Position numbers and translations under genes: made by a program
Notes under the pieces: model-generated
Databases searched by the model: none
Seen by the model: the letters and a program-made list of their open reading frames with translations, nothing else
What the model was told of the DNA's origin: nothing
Part shown: one piece after another, positions 35,535 to 44,391 of the stretch
How the letters are laid out: every line of letters starts with the position of its first letter
How positions within the stretch are numbered: position 1 is the first letter of the stretch
Source of the DNA: Streptomyces fildesensis
GTDB lineage: Bacteria; Actinomycetota; Actinomycetes; Streptomycetales; Streptomycetaceae
Assembly (NCBI RefSeq): GCF_016107395.1
Contig: NZ_JAAIKO010000039.1
Coordinates: 22,735-86,734 of the forward strand
Length of the DNA: 64,000 bases
Direction of reading: 5' to 3'

Positions 35535-35795
35535 CACACCCTGGTCCGCGGTGTCGCCCTCCTCGACGGCGTTGACACCGGATCCGGGCGAGATCCGCAG
35601 GCCGACCCGCTCCAGGCCGATGGCCTCGGCGACGGCCCGCACCACTTCGGCCGTGAAACGAATGCGTCCCTCCACCCCGCCGCCCCGCTCGTCGGTCCTG
35701 CGGTTGGTGTTCCGCGCCAGGAACTGGTGCAGCAGATGGCCGTTGGCGGAGTGCACCTCCACACCGGCGAAGCCTCGCGCGTCATGGCCCATGCG
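35535..35795 (-). pseudogene. fragment of an Old Yellow Enzyme-type alkene reductase
   Basis: The segment GFAGVEVHSANGHLLHQFLA, then RNTNRRTDERGGGVEGRIRF, is the conserved centre of NADPH-dependent ene-reductases (NemA/OYE). The normal motif is HGANGYLxxQFL with the catalytic His/Asn pair, here H-S-A-N. It continues through GLRISPGSGVN and then loses similarity. Both the FMN-binding N-terminus and the C-terminal third are missing. The surrounding open frame (35475-35873) has no credible start. It abuts the CoA transferase gene, whose last 16 bases overlap that frame. Confidence 0.7.
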
Positions 35796-35857
35796 AGGAC
35801 CGTAGTGCCCGCGGAATTCGGCTGTTCCCTCGGCCGGGACCGGTCCCGTCGCCTGGT

Positions 35858-37009
35858 TCACGAGTCCAGCCACGCGCCGATCTCGTCGGTGTGCTCTCCC
35901 AGCCGGGGCGGCCGCCGGTCGTAGCGGGGCGGGGTGCGGGACAGACCGATGGGGTTGGCCACGAGATGCATCGGCCGGTCGTCGGTGGTGATCGTGGCGC
36001 GCGGCGCGAGACCCAGGCGTTCAGCCAGCCCGAAGGCCTCCGCCAGGTCGTTCACCGGCCCGCACGGCACGCCCAGCGGTGTGAGGACCTCGAACCAGTC
36101 GGCTGCGGTGCGGCGTTCGAGCAGCCGGGAGAGCTGTCCGGCGAGCTCGTCGACGTGCGCGACCCGGCCGGTGTTGGTGGCGAACCGGGGGTCGGCCGCC
36201 AGCTCCGGTGCTTCCAGCCCGTGGCACAGGGCGGCGAACTGCCGGTCGTTGCCAACGGCGATCACCATCGGGCGGTCGGCGGCCGGGTAGACCTCGTACG
36301 GGGCGATCGAGGGATGCCGGTTGCCCATGATCCCCGGCACCGCGCCCGCCAGCGTGAAGCCGCCGGACTGGTTCACCAGACTGGACAGCAGGGACGACAG
36401 CAGATTGACCTCGACATGCTGTCCCTCGCCCGTCGCATCGCGGTGCCGCAGCGCGGCCAGCACGCCGATCGCGGCATGCAGGCCGGTGAGCACGTCCACG
36501 ACGGCCACGCCCGTCTTCACCGGCTCCCCGGATTCCGGGCCCGTCACACTCATCAGTCCGCCGACCGCCTGCAGCAGCAGGTCGTAGCCGGGCAGGGCGG
36601 CGCCCTTGCCTGAACCGAAGCCGGTCACCGAGCAGTAGACGATGCCCGGGTTGACCGCGCGGGCCTGCTCGTAGGAGAGCCCGTACTTGGCCATGGTCCC
36701 CGGCCGGAAGTTCTCGAACACCACATCCGCCCGTCGGACCAGTTCCAGCGCCCGCCGACGGCCCGTCCCGTCGCGCAGATCGGCGGCGAAGGAGCGCTTG
36801 TTGCGGTTGACGGACAGGAAGTACGTGGCCTCCCCCTCGGCATGCGGCGGGCCCCACGCCCGGGTGTCGTCGCCGGTGTCGGGATGCTCGACCTTGACCA
36901 CGTCCGCGCCGAGGTCGGCGAGGAGCATCGTGGCGTACGGGGCGGCCAGCACACGGCCGAAGTCGGCGATCAGAACGCCTGACAGCGGCAGTCGGACGGC
37001 ATCGTTCAC
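35858..37009 (-). CDS. CaiB/BaiF (type III) CoA transferase
   Basis: This 383-residue family III CoA transferase moves CoA between carboxylic acids by a mixed-anhydride mechanism. It has RVLAAPYATMLLADLGADVVKVEHPDTGDDTR (20-50), NRNKRSFAADLRDGTGR (68-84), FRPGTMAKYGL (101-111) and GYDLLLQAVGGLMSVTG (141-157), with a conserved Asp143. The GTG at 37009 (after AGGTG) gives the usual N-terminus; the frame is open further upstream. No dehydrogenase or hydratase partner is adjacent, so the substrate is unknown. Its operon mates may have included the broken ene-reductase downstream. Confidence 0.92.
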   Translation of the reverse strand: MNDAVRLPLSGVLIADFGRVLAAPYATMLLADLGADVVKVEHPDTGDDTRAWGPPHAEGEATYFLSVNRNKRSFAADLRDGTGRRRALELVRRADVVFENFRPGTMAKYGLSYEQARAVNPGIVYCSVTGFGSGKGAALPGYDLLLQAVGGLMSVTGPESGEPVKTGVAVVDVLTGLHAAIGVLAALRHRDATGEGQHVEVNLLSSLLSSLVNQSGGFTLAGAVPGIMGNRHPSIAPYEVYPAADRPMVIAVGNDRQFAALCHGLEAPELAADPRFATNTGRVAHVDELAGQLSRLLERRTAADWFEVLTPLGVPCGPVNDLAEAFGLAERLGLAPRATITTDDRPMHLVANPIGLSRTPPRYDRRPPRLGEHTDEIGAWLDS

Positions 37010-37099
37010 TGGGCACCTGCCTGGGAACTGGGGTGGTGGACGGGCGTTGCGCCGGTGGGGACTCCGCACGCGGCCGCGGCAGGCCGAAGCGGAGTGCGG

Positions 37100-37780
37100 T
37101 CAGATCAGGCCGTGCTGCTGGGCGTAGCGGGTGGCCGCCGACCGGTCGCGGGAGCCGGTCTTGGCGAAGATCCGGTTGATGTGGGTCTTGACGGTGTTGC
37201 CGCTGAGGAAGAGCTCCGCGGCGATCTCGGTGTTGTTGCGACCGCGGCCGATGAGGGTGAGGATCTCCGCCTCGCGACGCGTCAGACCGTCCGGAAGTTC
37301 GGCGGGCGGTGCCTGCTCGGGCGGTTCCTCGGACTGCCGTGGGCCGGCCTGCGCGGCGGCCAGCAGGGTCGCCTGAACCTGAGGGTGGAGCACGCTGAGG
37401 CCGGCGGCGGCGCTGTGCAGGGTGTGGGCGATGTCCCGCCGGTCCGCGTCCTTCGTCAGATAGCTGCGGGCGCCGGCCTGGAGCGTGTCGAGCACCGAGC
37501 GGTCGTCGGCATAGGTGGTCAGGACGACGATGGCCACCTCCGGGTGCTCGGCGGTCAGCCGCCGAGTGGCCTCGATGCCGTCCATCACGGGCATGTGCAG
37601 GTCGAGCAGGATCGCGTCCGGGTGGTGCCGGGCGACCAGGTCCAGAGCCTCCTGGCCGTCGGCGGCCGTGCCCACGACGTCGAGGTCCGGGAGCAGATCG
37701 AGCATGAGCGCGAGACCCTCCCGCACGCTGGCCTGGTCGTCGGCCACGATCACCCGCAGCGGCTTCTCCGGCGTGGTCAT
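37100..37780 (-). CDS. NarL/LuxR-type response regulator (second system)
   Basis: This 226-residue protein has a receiver domain with acidic pocket ADD (13-15), phospho-acceptor Asp60 (AILLDLHMPVMDG) and the YLTKDADR lysine. A Gln/Glu/Pro-rich linker and a LuxR helix-turn-helix follow (GLTRREAEILTLIGRGRNNTEIAAELFLSGNTVKTHINRIFAK). It overlaps the upstream histidine kinase stop by ATGA, forming a two-component pair. Its best guess as a target is the adjacent membrane-protein genes at 39 kb. Confidence 0.93.
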   Translation of the reverse strand: MTTPEKPLRVIVADDQASVREGLALMLDLLPDLDVVGTAADGQEALDLVARHHPDAILLDLHMPVMDGIEATRRLTAEHPEVAIVVLTTYADDRSVLDTLQAGARSYLTKDADRRDIAHTLHSAAAGLSVLHPQVQATLLAAAQAGPRQSEEPPEQAPPAELPDGLTRREAEILTLIGRGRNNTEIAAELFLSGNTVKTHINRIFAKTGSRDRSAATRYAQQHGLI

Positions 37781-39045
37781 CGGGGAACCGTCGCGGTCAC
37801 GGTCCAGCGCCTGCCGTCCGCGGCGTCCGCCGTGAGGGTGCCGCCGAGCAGCAGCAGGCGCTCCCGCATGCCTGTCAGGCCGTAACCGCCGTCGAGGGTC
37901 GCGAAGCCGTGCGCGGCCGCGGCTCCGAGCGGATTGGCGATACTCATGGTCACGTTGTCGTCCCCATAGGTCAGTGTGAGCGTCACCGGCTGGTGCGGCG
38001 CGTGCTTGGCGGCATTGACGAGGGACTCCTGGGCCGTACGCACCAGGGCCAGCGTCTGGTCCGGCGGCAGCGGTACCGGGCCGCCGTCCACCCGCAGGGC
38101 GACCGGTGTGCCGTGGCGCTGCTCGTGGGTGGCGGTCATCCGGGCCAGCTCCTCGTCCAAGGGGAGCGTGTCGGTGCGCAACGCGTGCACGGCACGGCGT
38201 GTTTCGGTCAGTCCGTCGGAGGCCATCCGCTGGGCCACCGCGAGCACGCCGTCCGCCCGTTCCACATCGGGGGTGTCGGCGAGGAGGGCGCGGGCGGCCT
38301 GGATCTGGATGCCGAGCGCGCCGATCGAGTGGGCCAGCACATCGTGGATCTCGCGGGCGATGCGTGTGCGTTCGTCGAGGACGGCACTGCGGCGCTGCTC
38401 GGCCCGCAGTTCCTCCGACCGGGCCCGCAGTTCCTCGGACTGGGCCAGCAGGGCCGCGCTCTGGTCCGCGCGGAGCCGGTAGGCCCGGCGGTTGAAGCCG
38501 GCCTGCAGGCCGAGCATCAGCAACAGCGGGATGCCGAGCGCCTTCGCCGGGCTCGCGTCGGTGATCAGGGCACCCGTCGCGGCCGCGACCACCCCGGCTC
38601 CGAAGACGGCCCAGGCGGCCGTCAACCGGGCCTCGGTGCCGGCGTCCATGACGGCGATCACGCCGAGCGCCGCCAGGGAGGTGACGTCCTCCTGGGCGCA
38701 CACCCCTGCGGCGACCACCGTGATCAGTCCGAGAAGCACCGGCAGCGCGGGTGCTGTGCCACTGCGGTTGATCACCGCCGCGCAGACAACCTGCAGGATC
38801 CCGCACAGGGCGTAAGCCGCGACGGTGACGGGAAGCGCCACCGGCCCGAGCGAGGCACGGAGGAAGATGTCGACCCCGATCAGGCCGTACGCCCCCGCCC
38901 TGATGAGCCAGGACACCGTGCGCAGCATGAGCTCACGATAGCGGTCACGATCACGGGCGGCCGTCACGAGGTCCGCGCCGCGGGGACCGGCCGGCAGGAC
39001 GGGGCGGCCGGACGCGACCGGGAGCTCCGCAGGGTGGAGTCCCAT
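37777..39045 (-). CDS. membrane sensor histidine kinase (second system)
   Basis: This 422-residue protein has five to six transmembrane helices (about 45-180). A coiled segment holds an imperfect tandem repeat (SEELRARSEELRAEQRR, about 203-219), and phospho-acceptor His234 follows (RIAREIHDVLAHS). The HATPase domain has the N box AQESLVNAAKHAP and the G box GGYGLTGMRERL. The ATG at 39045 sits 5 bases after GGAGG; the GTG at 39048 is the alternative. Its start overlaps the stop region of the membrane-protein gene upstream, so three genes are translated in step. Confidence 0.92.
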   Translation of the reverse strand: MGLHPAELPVASGRPVLPAGPRGADLVTAARDRDRYRELMLRTVSWLIRAGAYGLIGVDIFLRASLGPVALPVTVAAYALCGILQVVCAAVINRSGTAPALPVLLGLITVVAAGVCAQEDVTSLAALGVIAVMDAGTEARLTAAWAVFGAGVVAAATGALITDASPAKALGIPLLLMLGLQAGFNRRAYRLRADQSAALLAQSEELRARSEELRAEQRRSAVLDERTRIAREIHDVLAHSIGALGIQIQAARALLADTPDVERADGVLAVAQRMASDGLTETRRAVHALRTDTLPLDEELARMTATHEQRHGTPVALRVDGGPVPLPPDQTLALVRTAQESLVNAAKHAPHQPVTLTLTYGDDNVTMSIANPLGAAAAHGFATLDGGYGLTGMRERLLLLGGTLTADAADGRRWTVTATVPR

Positions 39046-39047
39046 CA

Positions 39048-39692
39048 CTACCTCCGGGTGGTCGGCCGATCGTACGGGTTCGTCGGGTTCGACGGGTGTG
39101 AAGGGTTGGACGGGTGTGCAGAGTTGGACGGGCTGGACGGGCCGGACGGCTCGGAGGGGGTGCCCGTCAGTCCGTCAAGGCGCGAGTTGAGTTCCTGCAG
39201 ACGGCCACCGAGGAAGACGGAACCGTCCTTCTCCTGGGCGAAGGGGATTCCGGACCGGTGAGCGCGCCGGGTGATCATGGCGGCCTGTGCCAGGCGGTTG
39301 ATGCCGAGCATCAGCACGATGGGTGCGGAGGACGCGGCGACATGGGCTCCCATGGTGCTCGCGAGCAGCATCAGGGTGAGCCGGGAGCCGATCAGGGCCG
39401 CCCACAGCCACAGGCTGCGCGCCGGCATCTGGCCCCACAGGCCACCGTCGCGGTTGCGGAGCCGCATCATCGATCCCTGCCCGGTGCCGATCGCGGCGGC
39501 GATCACCGCGCCGACCACCAGCAGTGCCACGTCCGCGGGCTGCACCGCGCCGTGCCCGCCGAGCCGGGTCAGACCGACCACCGCCAGGACGGCCGGCAGC
39601 AGGATCACCCGCTTGCCCCGCAGCGGCTCTCCGAGCAGCTGGCGTCCGATCACGTAAGCCACGATCGCGATGACGGCAAGCACTTCCCACAT
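39048..39692 (-). CDS. small integral membrane protein co-expressed with a two-component system
   Basis: This 214-residue protein has six or so transmembrane helices (starting MWEVLAVIAIVAYVIGRQLL) and a hydrophilic C-terminal tail rich in Ser/Pro/Asn with PSNPSHPSNPTNP-type repeats. The family resembles CcdC/DUF1453-like membrane proteins (low certainty). The ATG at 39692 follows a good GGAGGGC. It ends at the start of the kinase gene, so it may act as an accessory sensor for that kinase. A similar-sized membrane protein is encoded divergently at 39977. Confidence 0.8.
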   Translation of the reverse strand: MWEVLAVIAIVAYVIGRQLLGEPLRGKRVILLPAVLAVVGLTRLGGHGAVQPADVALLVVGAVIAAAIGTGQGSMMRLRNRDGGLWGQMPARSLWLWAALIGSRLTLMLLASTMGAHVAASSAPIVLMLGINRLAQAAMITRRAHRSGIPFAQEKDGSVFLGGRLQELNSRLDGLTGTPSEPSGPSSPSNSAHPSNPSHPSNPTNPYDRPTTRR

Positions 39693-39976
39693 GTCTGCGC
39701 CCTCCTTCTGTCGATGCGAGTGGCGGGCCGTCCAGCCCGACACCTGCGACGTTAGGGAGAGAGCCCCTGCTCGGGCGTCACACCGCGGGGTGAGGTCCGG
39801 GGTGACGTCCGGATCACCCCTGGAGCCGTATCGGGGCCCCGCAGGCTGCCTGGGTACTACGCGGGCCCGGACAGGTCGTACCCGATCTGGACCCGTGCTC
39901 CGATTCCGTCGGCGGCCGAACGGCCGAAGGTGAGGGCATCGCAGGAAATGCAGCCTTCACCCCCAGGGAGCACACC

Positions 39977-40495
39977 ATGCTGTCGCAACTGACCGAGGCA
40001 ATGATCGTCAACGGCGCCGTGCTGGTGGCCGTGCTGGAGAGCGACCTCGGCGGCCACCGCAAGATCGGCACGTTGCGGATCCTGCGGCCCGCACTGATCG
40101 CCGGCGCTGTCATCCCGCTCTTCCTCGATCGGCCGGCCACGCACGGCACCGGCCTGGTCCTCGAGATGGGCGCCATCGCCGTCGGATTCCTCTGCGGCCT
40201 GGCGGCCATCGGCCTGATGCGGGTCTACCGCAGCCCCCGGACGGGCCTGCCGGTCAGCGGCTCCGGAGCGCCGTACGCGCTTCTGTGGACCGCGGTCATC
40301 GGCGCCCGCGCCGCGTTCTCCTACGGATCGGCCCACTGGTTCCCGCGGCAGCTGACCGACTGGTGCGTGAGCCACGACGTCACCGGAGCGGCCATCACCG
40401 ACGGGCTGATCTTCATGGCCGTGGCGATGCTGCTGACCCGCACCATCACTCTGGCGCACCGCGCCTACCGGCTGCCGGCCGTCGCCACCGCCTGA
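39977..40495 (+). CDS. small integral membrane protein, divergent from the kinase operon
   Basis: This 172-residue protein has about five transmembrane helices (MLSQLTEAMIVNGAVLVAVL, RPALIAGAVIPLFL, MGAIAVGFLCGLAAIGLM, LLWTAVIGARAAFSYG, ITDGLIFMAVAMLLTR). The LLWTAVIGAR segment and the closing HRAYR helix are loosely similar to LWAALIGSR and RRAHR of the 39048-39692 protein, so the two may be distant paralogues. GGGAG precedes the ATG. It shares a 284-base control region with the membrane-protein/kinase/regulator operon. Confidence 0.82.
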   Translation: MLSQLTEAMIVNGAVLVAVLESDLGGHRKIGTLRILRPALIAGAVIPLFLDRPATHGTGLVLEMGAIAVGFLCGLAAIGLMRVYRSPRTGLPVSGSGAPYALLWTAVIGARAAFSYGSAHWFPRQLTDWCVSHDVTGAAITDGLIFMAVAMLLTRTITLAHRAYRLPAVATA

Positions 40496-40524
40496 GCCGG
40501 ACCACGTCCCCGGCCGACACACGC

Positions 40525-40572
40525 GAACCCCGGCTCCGTTCCGCCCTCAGGGCGGATCCGGAGCCGGGGTTC
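40525..40572. terminator. two-level hairpin between convergent genes
   Basis: GAACCCCGGCTCCG (40525-40538) pairs exactly with CGGAGCCGGGGTTC (40559-40572), and an inner CCGCCC-TCA-GGGCGG hairpin lies inside the loop. It sits 30 bases after the plus-strand gene and 80 bases after the minus-strand DUF427 gene, so it can serve both. Confidence 0.85.
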
Positions 40573-40651
40573 AGCGCGTCACGCCGGTGTACAAGCCCTG
40601 CCCGGCGGCCTCAGGAGCCTGACGGGCGGTCACGGACGCTGTGCGGAAAGG

Positions 40652-40984
40652 TCATCCCGCCGTGACGACCTCGGTGTCGTAGAAGCAGAAGTGGTCCTTG
40701 ATCGCGGCCACGTCGTCCTTCGGCTCCCGGTACGCCCAGACCAGGTCGGCCGCGCCGGGCACCGACCAGTACGACGCGTCCCCCTTGAACGGGCAGTGCG
40801 TGCTGGTGTCGGAGGCGGTGAGCAGCTCCGTGCGCACATCCTCGGGCGGCAGGTAGTAGCGCACCGGACAGCCCGTCTCGCGGAGCTCCAGCGGGCGACT
40901 GCTCTCCGCCAGGACCTGTCCGTCGCGCACGACACGAACCGGGGTCGTGCCCTCTTCGATGGTGATGCGGTGTCCATTCGTCAT
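40652..40984 (-). CDS. DUF427 domain protein
   Basis: This 110-residue protein matches the DUF427 family over its whole length: TPVRVVRDGQVLAESSRPLEL, YYLPPEDVRTELLTASDTSTHCPFKGDASYWSV, AYREPKDDVAAIKDHFCFYDTEV. The family is a small beta-rich fold of unknown function, widespread in actinobacteria and fungi. The ATG at 40984 gives the usual N-terminus. It lies downstream of the MFS gene on the same strand (78-base gap), possibly one transcript. Confidence 0.92.
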   Translation of the reverse strand: MTNGHRITIEEGTTPVRVVRDGQVLAESSRPLELRETGCPVRYYLPPEDVRTELLTASDTSTHCPFKGDASYWSVPGAADLVWAYREPKDDVAAIKDHFCFYDTEVVTAG

Positions 40985-41061
40985 ACCCAGTGCAGCGCCC
41001 GGGGGCGGTCGGTTCTTCCCTCTCCGGCCGCCCACCGGCACAACATTCGGCCTGCCGTTCC

Positions 41062-42306
41062 TCAAGAAATTCCGGGGACGGCGGCGAAATCCGCCACCCG
41101 CTGCTCCCGTCCCCGGGCGGCGAGCACCCGGGCGACCGGCACCTGCCCGACGGCAAGCGCCACGGAGACGGCCGCCAGCCCCGACCACAGCACCGCCGGT
41201 CCCGCGTGTTCGAGGATCTGGGTGCTGACGATCGGCGCGGCGACGCCGGCGAAACCCCAACTGATGCCGTAGACGGCCAAGTAGCGGCCGGTGCCACCGG
41301 GCGGGGCAAGGTCGGCGACAAGTGCGTAGGACCGTCCGAGGATCACCAGATCGCCCAGGCTCCAGACGACCGTGGCCGCCAGCGAGGCCGTCAAGGTGTG
41401 CGCTACCGCGTAACCGGCCAGGCCGACCGCGAGCAGGACATAGCCGAGCGCGAGCGCCGCAGGCGCGGACAGGGCCGAGAGGCGCTGGACACGCAGCAGG
41501 GGCTGGGCGGCGACGATCGTCACCGCGGAGACCGTGAAGAGCACTCCCGCGTCCGCCGGTCGCATGCCGCGGCGCGCCAGGGACAGCGGAAGCGCCATCA
41601 TCACCTGCAGGTACACCAGGGCGTACACGGTGCCGGACGCGAGCATGAGGAGCAGCACGCGATCGCGCCACGGCTTGATTCCGGCGGCAGGTTCGGGGGA
41701 CGCCGGGCCGGGCTCGGCACGGCCACGTCGCACGGGACGGTCGGCGGGCAGAACGAACCGGATGATGACCGCGCAGACCAGACAGCTCAGTGCGTCGGCG
41801 ACGAACAGCCAGCGCAGGTCCCACCGGCCCAGACCCGCCGCGATCAGACCGGCGCCCATCCCGCCGACGGCCAGGGCCGCGTTCAGCAGGCTGTAGGCGC
41901 GGACCCGGTCGGCGGGGCCGACGGAGTCGGCGATCATCGCCTGGCTCGGCGGTTCGTACAGCTCGAAGACCAGTCCCAGCAGCACGGCGAAGACCGCGAC
42001 CTCCGCCAGCGAGCCCGCGGCGGCGATGCCGAGCTGGGCGACGGCGCAGCCGGCCAGGCCGAGGACGATGGTGCGACGCCGTCCGAGGTGGTCCGCGAGG
42101 CGGCCGCCCGCCAGGCGCGACGGGATCGTCGCGAGCCCGAAGGCGGCCGAGACCAGCCCGGCGGTGGCGACGCTCGCCCCGAAGTCCGTGCTGATGAGGA
42201 CGGTGAGGAACGACAGGCAGAAAGCCCCGAGCCGGTTGATCGCCCGGGCGGCGAGCAGCAGCCAGACGGTGCGGGGCAGCCGGCCACCGCGCGCCATGAG
42301 TCCCAT
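41062..42306 (-). CDS. MFS transporter, drug-efflux type
   Basis: This 414-residue protein has twelve predicted transmembrane helices. The loop between helices 2 and 3 carries the MFS motif as SRLAGGRLADHLGRRRTIV, and the antiporter-like motif appears in the fifth helix region. It probably exports small molecules with protons. It is divergent from the CGNR zinc-finger gene across 80 bases that contain an 8-bp inverted repeat, which suggests that this regulator controls it. Confidence 0.9.
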   Translation of the reverse strand: MGLMARGGRLPRTVWLLLAARAINRLGAFCLSFLTVLISTDFGASVATAGLVSAAFGLATIPSRLAGGRLADHLGRRRTIVLGLAGCAVAQLGIAAAGSLAEVAVFAVLLGLVFELYEPPSQAMIADSVGPADRVRAYSLLNAALAVGGMGAGLIAAGLGRWDLRWLFVADALSCLVCAVIIRFVLPADRPVRRGRAEPGPASPEPAAGIKPWRDRVLLLMLASGTVYALVYLQVMMALPLSLARRGMRPADAGVLFTVSAVTIVAAQPLLRVQRLSALSAPAALALGYVLLAVGLAGYAVAHTLTASLAATVVWSLGDLVILGRSYALVADLAPPGGTGRYLAVYGISWGFAGVAAPIVSTQILEHAGPAVLWSGLAAVSVALAVGQVPVARVLAARGREQRVADFAAVPGIS

Positions 42307-42323
42307 GCACGTCTCCGCATCCT

Positions 42324-42355
42324 CGTCACTGGTGAATCGACTATTGTCAGTGACG
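42324..42355. promoter_or_regulatory. inverted repeat between the MFS and CGNR genes
   Basis: CGTCACTG (42324-42331) and CAGTGACG (42348-42355) are exact reverse complements 16 bases apart, inside the 80-base divergent promoter region. It is a candidate operator for the CGNR protein. Confidence 0.55.
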
Positions 42356-42386
42356 GACGTTAGGCCCGAAGGGAGTAACTGGTCAA

Positions 42387-42965
42387 GTGCTATTCGACAG
42401 TCACATGGCGATCCTGCTCGACGCGGCCGTTTCGCTCGTCAACGCGTTGACCGACGGCGAGGCGCGCGGCAAGCCGTTCACCGCACCGCGCGGTGCGGAC
42501 CTCCCCGCCGCCGTCGATGCCGCGCTGACCGCCTCCAGCACCAGCCCGGGCACGATCGAACCGGCGCAGGCCGCGCACCTGGCCGGCACGGCGCAGAAGC
42601 TGCGACTGGTCTTCGAGGGCGTGAGCGGCGGCCGCATGGATGACGCGGTCGCGGTGCTGAACGAGCTGCTGCTGTCGAACGGTGCCCGCCCGCAGCTGGA
42701 CCGTGTCGAGGGAGAGCCCTGGCAGGTCCATTTCCATGGCGCGGACGACACCCTGGCGGTGGGGTGGAGCGCCGGCTGTGCGACCGGCCTGGCCATGGTC
42801 ATCGGCGGCGACCTCGCCGGCCGCCTCGGCGTCTGCCAGGCGACCCAGTGCGATCGCGTCTACGTCGACACCTCACGCAACGCCGGCCGCCAGTTCTGCT
42901 CGACGGCCTGCCAGAACCGCTCCAAGACGGCCGCGTTCCGTGCGCGCCGGGCCACGAAGCCGTGA
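42387..42965 (+). CDS. CGNR zinc-finger (ABATE-type) transcription regulator
   Basis: This 192-residue protein has an N-terminal ABATE-like domain (FDSHMAILLDAAVSLVNALTDGE) that probably binds a small-molecule stress ligand. A C-terminal CGNR zinc finger follows: C-QATQ-C near 150, then FCSTACQNRSKTAAFRARR. The name-giving CGNR tetrapeptide is CQNR here, and four cysteines remain for zinc. Members are predicted DNA-binding regulators. It starts with GTG, 11 bases after GGGAG. It is divergent from the MFS exporter. Confidence 0.88.
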   Translation: MLFDSHMAILLDAAVSLVNALTDGEARGKPFTAPRGADLPAAVDAALTASSTSPGTIEPAQAAHLAGTAQKLRLVFEGVSGGRMDDAVAVLNELLLSNGARPQLDRVEGEPWQVHFHGADDTLAVGWSAGCATGLAMVIGGDLAGRLGVCQATQCDRVYVDTSRNAGRQFCSTACQNRSKTAAFRARRATKP

Positions 42966-43008
42966 GCACACCTGATCCCGCGGGCAGGCTCCGTCGACGC
43001 GCTTGCAC

Positions 43009-43034
43009 CCGGCCGAGGCATGTTCCTCGGCCGG
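43009..43034 (+). terminator. 10-bp hairpin after the CGNR gene
   Basis: CCGGCCGAGG and CCTCGGCCGG form a perfect stem with a 6-base loop, 44 bases after the CGNR stop codon and 99 bases before the next start. Confidence 0.65.
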
Positions 43035-43132
43035 ATGGAGCACCGTGAAAGGTGCAGCCGGACGCGTCACCTGAAGCTGGGCACGTGAGTGCGAGGTCGG
43101 ACCCCGCGCCACGCTCCCCGGGAGGTACGCAC

Positions 43133-44317
43133 GTGCTGTCACGATCGTCCGGACGCCGCCACACCCGCCGCTTGATGCCGGTCGCCGTGGTGATCGCCGC
43201 CGCGGCAGCCGGCGGGCTCGTCCAGCCCGCGCACGCCGGGGATGAGGCCCGTCCCAACCCCGGCCAGGCGCTGCAGCGCAGCATCCAGAAGCTGGTCGAC
43301 ACCGCGGGCGGCCCGCCCGGAGTGATCGCCGTGCTCACGCGCGGTGACCGGACCGAGGTCTACCGGGCCGGAGTCGCCGACCTCAAGACCGGCAGCCCGC
43401 TGCACGCGACCGACCACATGCGGCTCGCGAGTGTCTCCAAGGCGTACAGCGGGGCGGTCGCCCTGCAGCTGGTGGACCAGGGGCGGCTCAAGCTCGACAC
43501 CACGATCGGCGAGCGGCTTCCCTCGCTGCCCGCCGCCTGGTGCAAGGTGACGCTCCGCCAACTGCTCAACCACACCAGCGGGCTGCCCGACTACACCGGC
43601 TCCGCCGAATTCCGGCGGCTCCTGGGCGTGGACCCGCACCACGTCTTCGATTCCCGTAAGTTGCTCGACTTCGTCGCCGACAAGCCGCTGGTCTTCCCGG
43701 CGGGCGCGCGGTACCAGTACTCCAACTCCGACAACATCGCCGTCGCGCTGATGGCCGAGGCGGCGACCGGCCGGCGCTACGAGGACCTCCTCAAGCAGCT
43801 CGTGTACCAGCCGCTGAACCTGCGGCGGACCAGCCTCCCGCAGGGCTTCCGGCTCCCCCGCCCCTACCTGCACGGCTACGCGGTCGACCCGCCCGCCCCG
43901 CCGGAGGACGTCACCGAGCTCTTCGGCTCCTCGGGCGTGTGGGCCTCCGGCGCCGTCGTGGCGACGCCGAACGACCTCACCGCGTTCATCCGCGGCTACG
44001 CCGGCGGCAGCCTCCTGTCACCGCAGACCCGCAAGCAGCAGCTGACCTTCGTCCCCGGCGGAGCGTCGGAACCGGCCGGCCCTGGGGTCAACGCGGCAGG
44101 TCTGTCGATCTTCCGCTACACCACCCGCTGCGGGATCCTCTACGGCCACACCGGCAACACCGCCGGCTACACCCAACTGGCCGCCGCCACCCCGGACGGC
44201 AAACGGTCCCTGACCTTCTCGATCACCACCCAGACCAGCAAGAGCATCAAGCCCGAGCTCCTCGCCCAGGTCCGCACCGTCCAGGAAGACTTCGCCTGCG
44301 CCCTGCTGCGTCACTGA
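43133..44317 (+). CDS. secreted serine hydrolase of the beta-lactamase/D,D-peptidase fold
   Basis: This 394-residue protein has a twin-arginine-like signal peptide (SGRRHTRRLMPVAVVIAAAA, cleavage after AHA near 35). The class C/peptidase S12 motifs are S100-x-x-K103 (ASVSKAYSG), Y196-S-N (YQYSNSDN) and a HTG motif near the end (YGHTGNTAG). It is probably an extracellular D-alanyl-D-alanine carboxypeptidase or esterase rather than a resistance beta-lactamase. The GTG at 43133 is 7 bases after GGGAGG. It is monocistronic. Confidence 0.92.
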   Translation: MLSRSSGRRHTRRLMPVAVVIAAAAAGGLVQPAHAGDEARPNPGQALQRSIQKLVDTAGGPPGVIAVLTRGDRTEVYRAGVADLKTGSPLHATDHMRLASVSKAYSGAVALQLVDQGRLKLDTTIGERLPSLPAAWCKVTLRQLLNHTSGLPDYTGSAEFRRLLGVDPHHVFDSRKLLDFVADKPLVFPAGARYQYSNSDNIAVALMAEAATGRRYEDLLKQLVYQPLNLRRTSLPQGFRLPRPYLHGYAVDPPAPPEDVTELFGSSGVWASGAVVATPNDLTAFIRGYAGGSLLSPQTRKQQLTFVPGGASEPAGPGVNAAGLSIFRYTTRCGILYGHTGNTAGYTQLAAATPDGKRSLTFSITTQTSKSIKPELLAQVRTVQEDFACALLRH

Positions 44318-44391
44318 GGTCCTGCGGCGACCGGCCGGGCGCGGCCGATGGGGCTGGTCCGGCCGGTCGTCCGTTCATACGAAATGGGGCC

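Noticed and set aside
40990..42363. A 457-residue plus-strand open frame
   Set aside because: It is antisense to the MFS transporter gene; the composition is Arg/Gly/Gln-rich and shows no motif.
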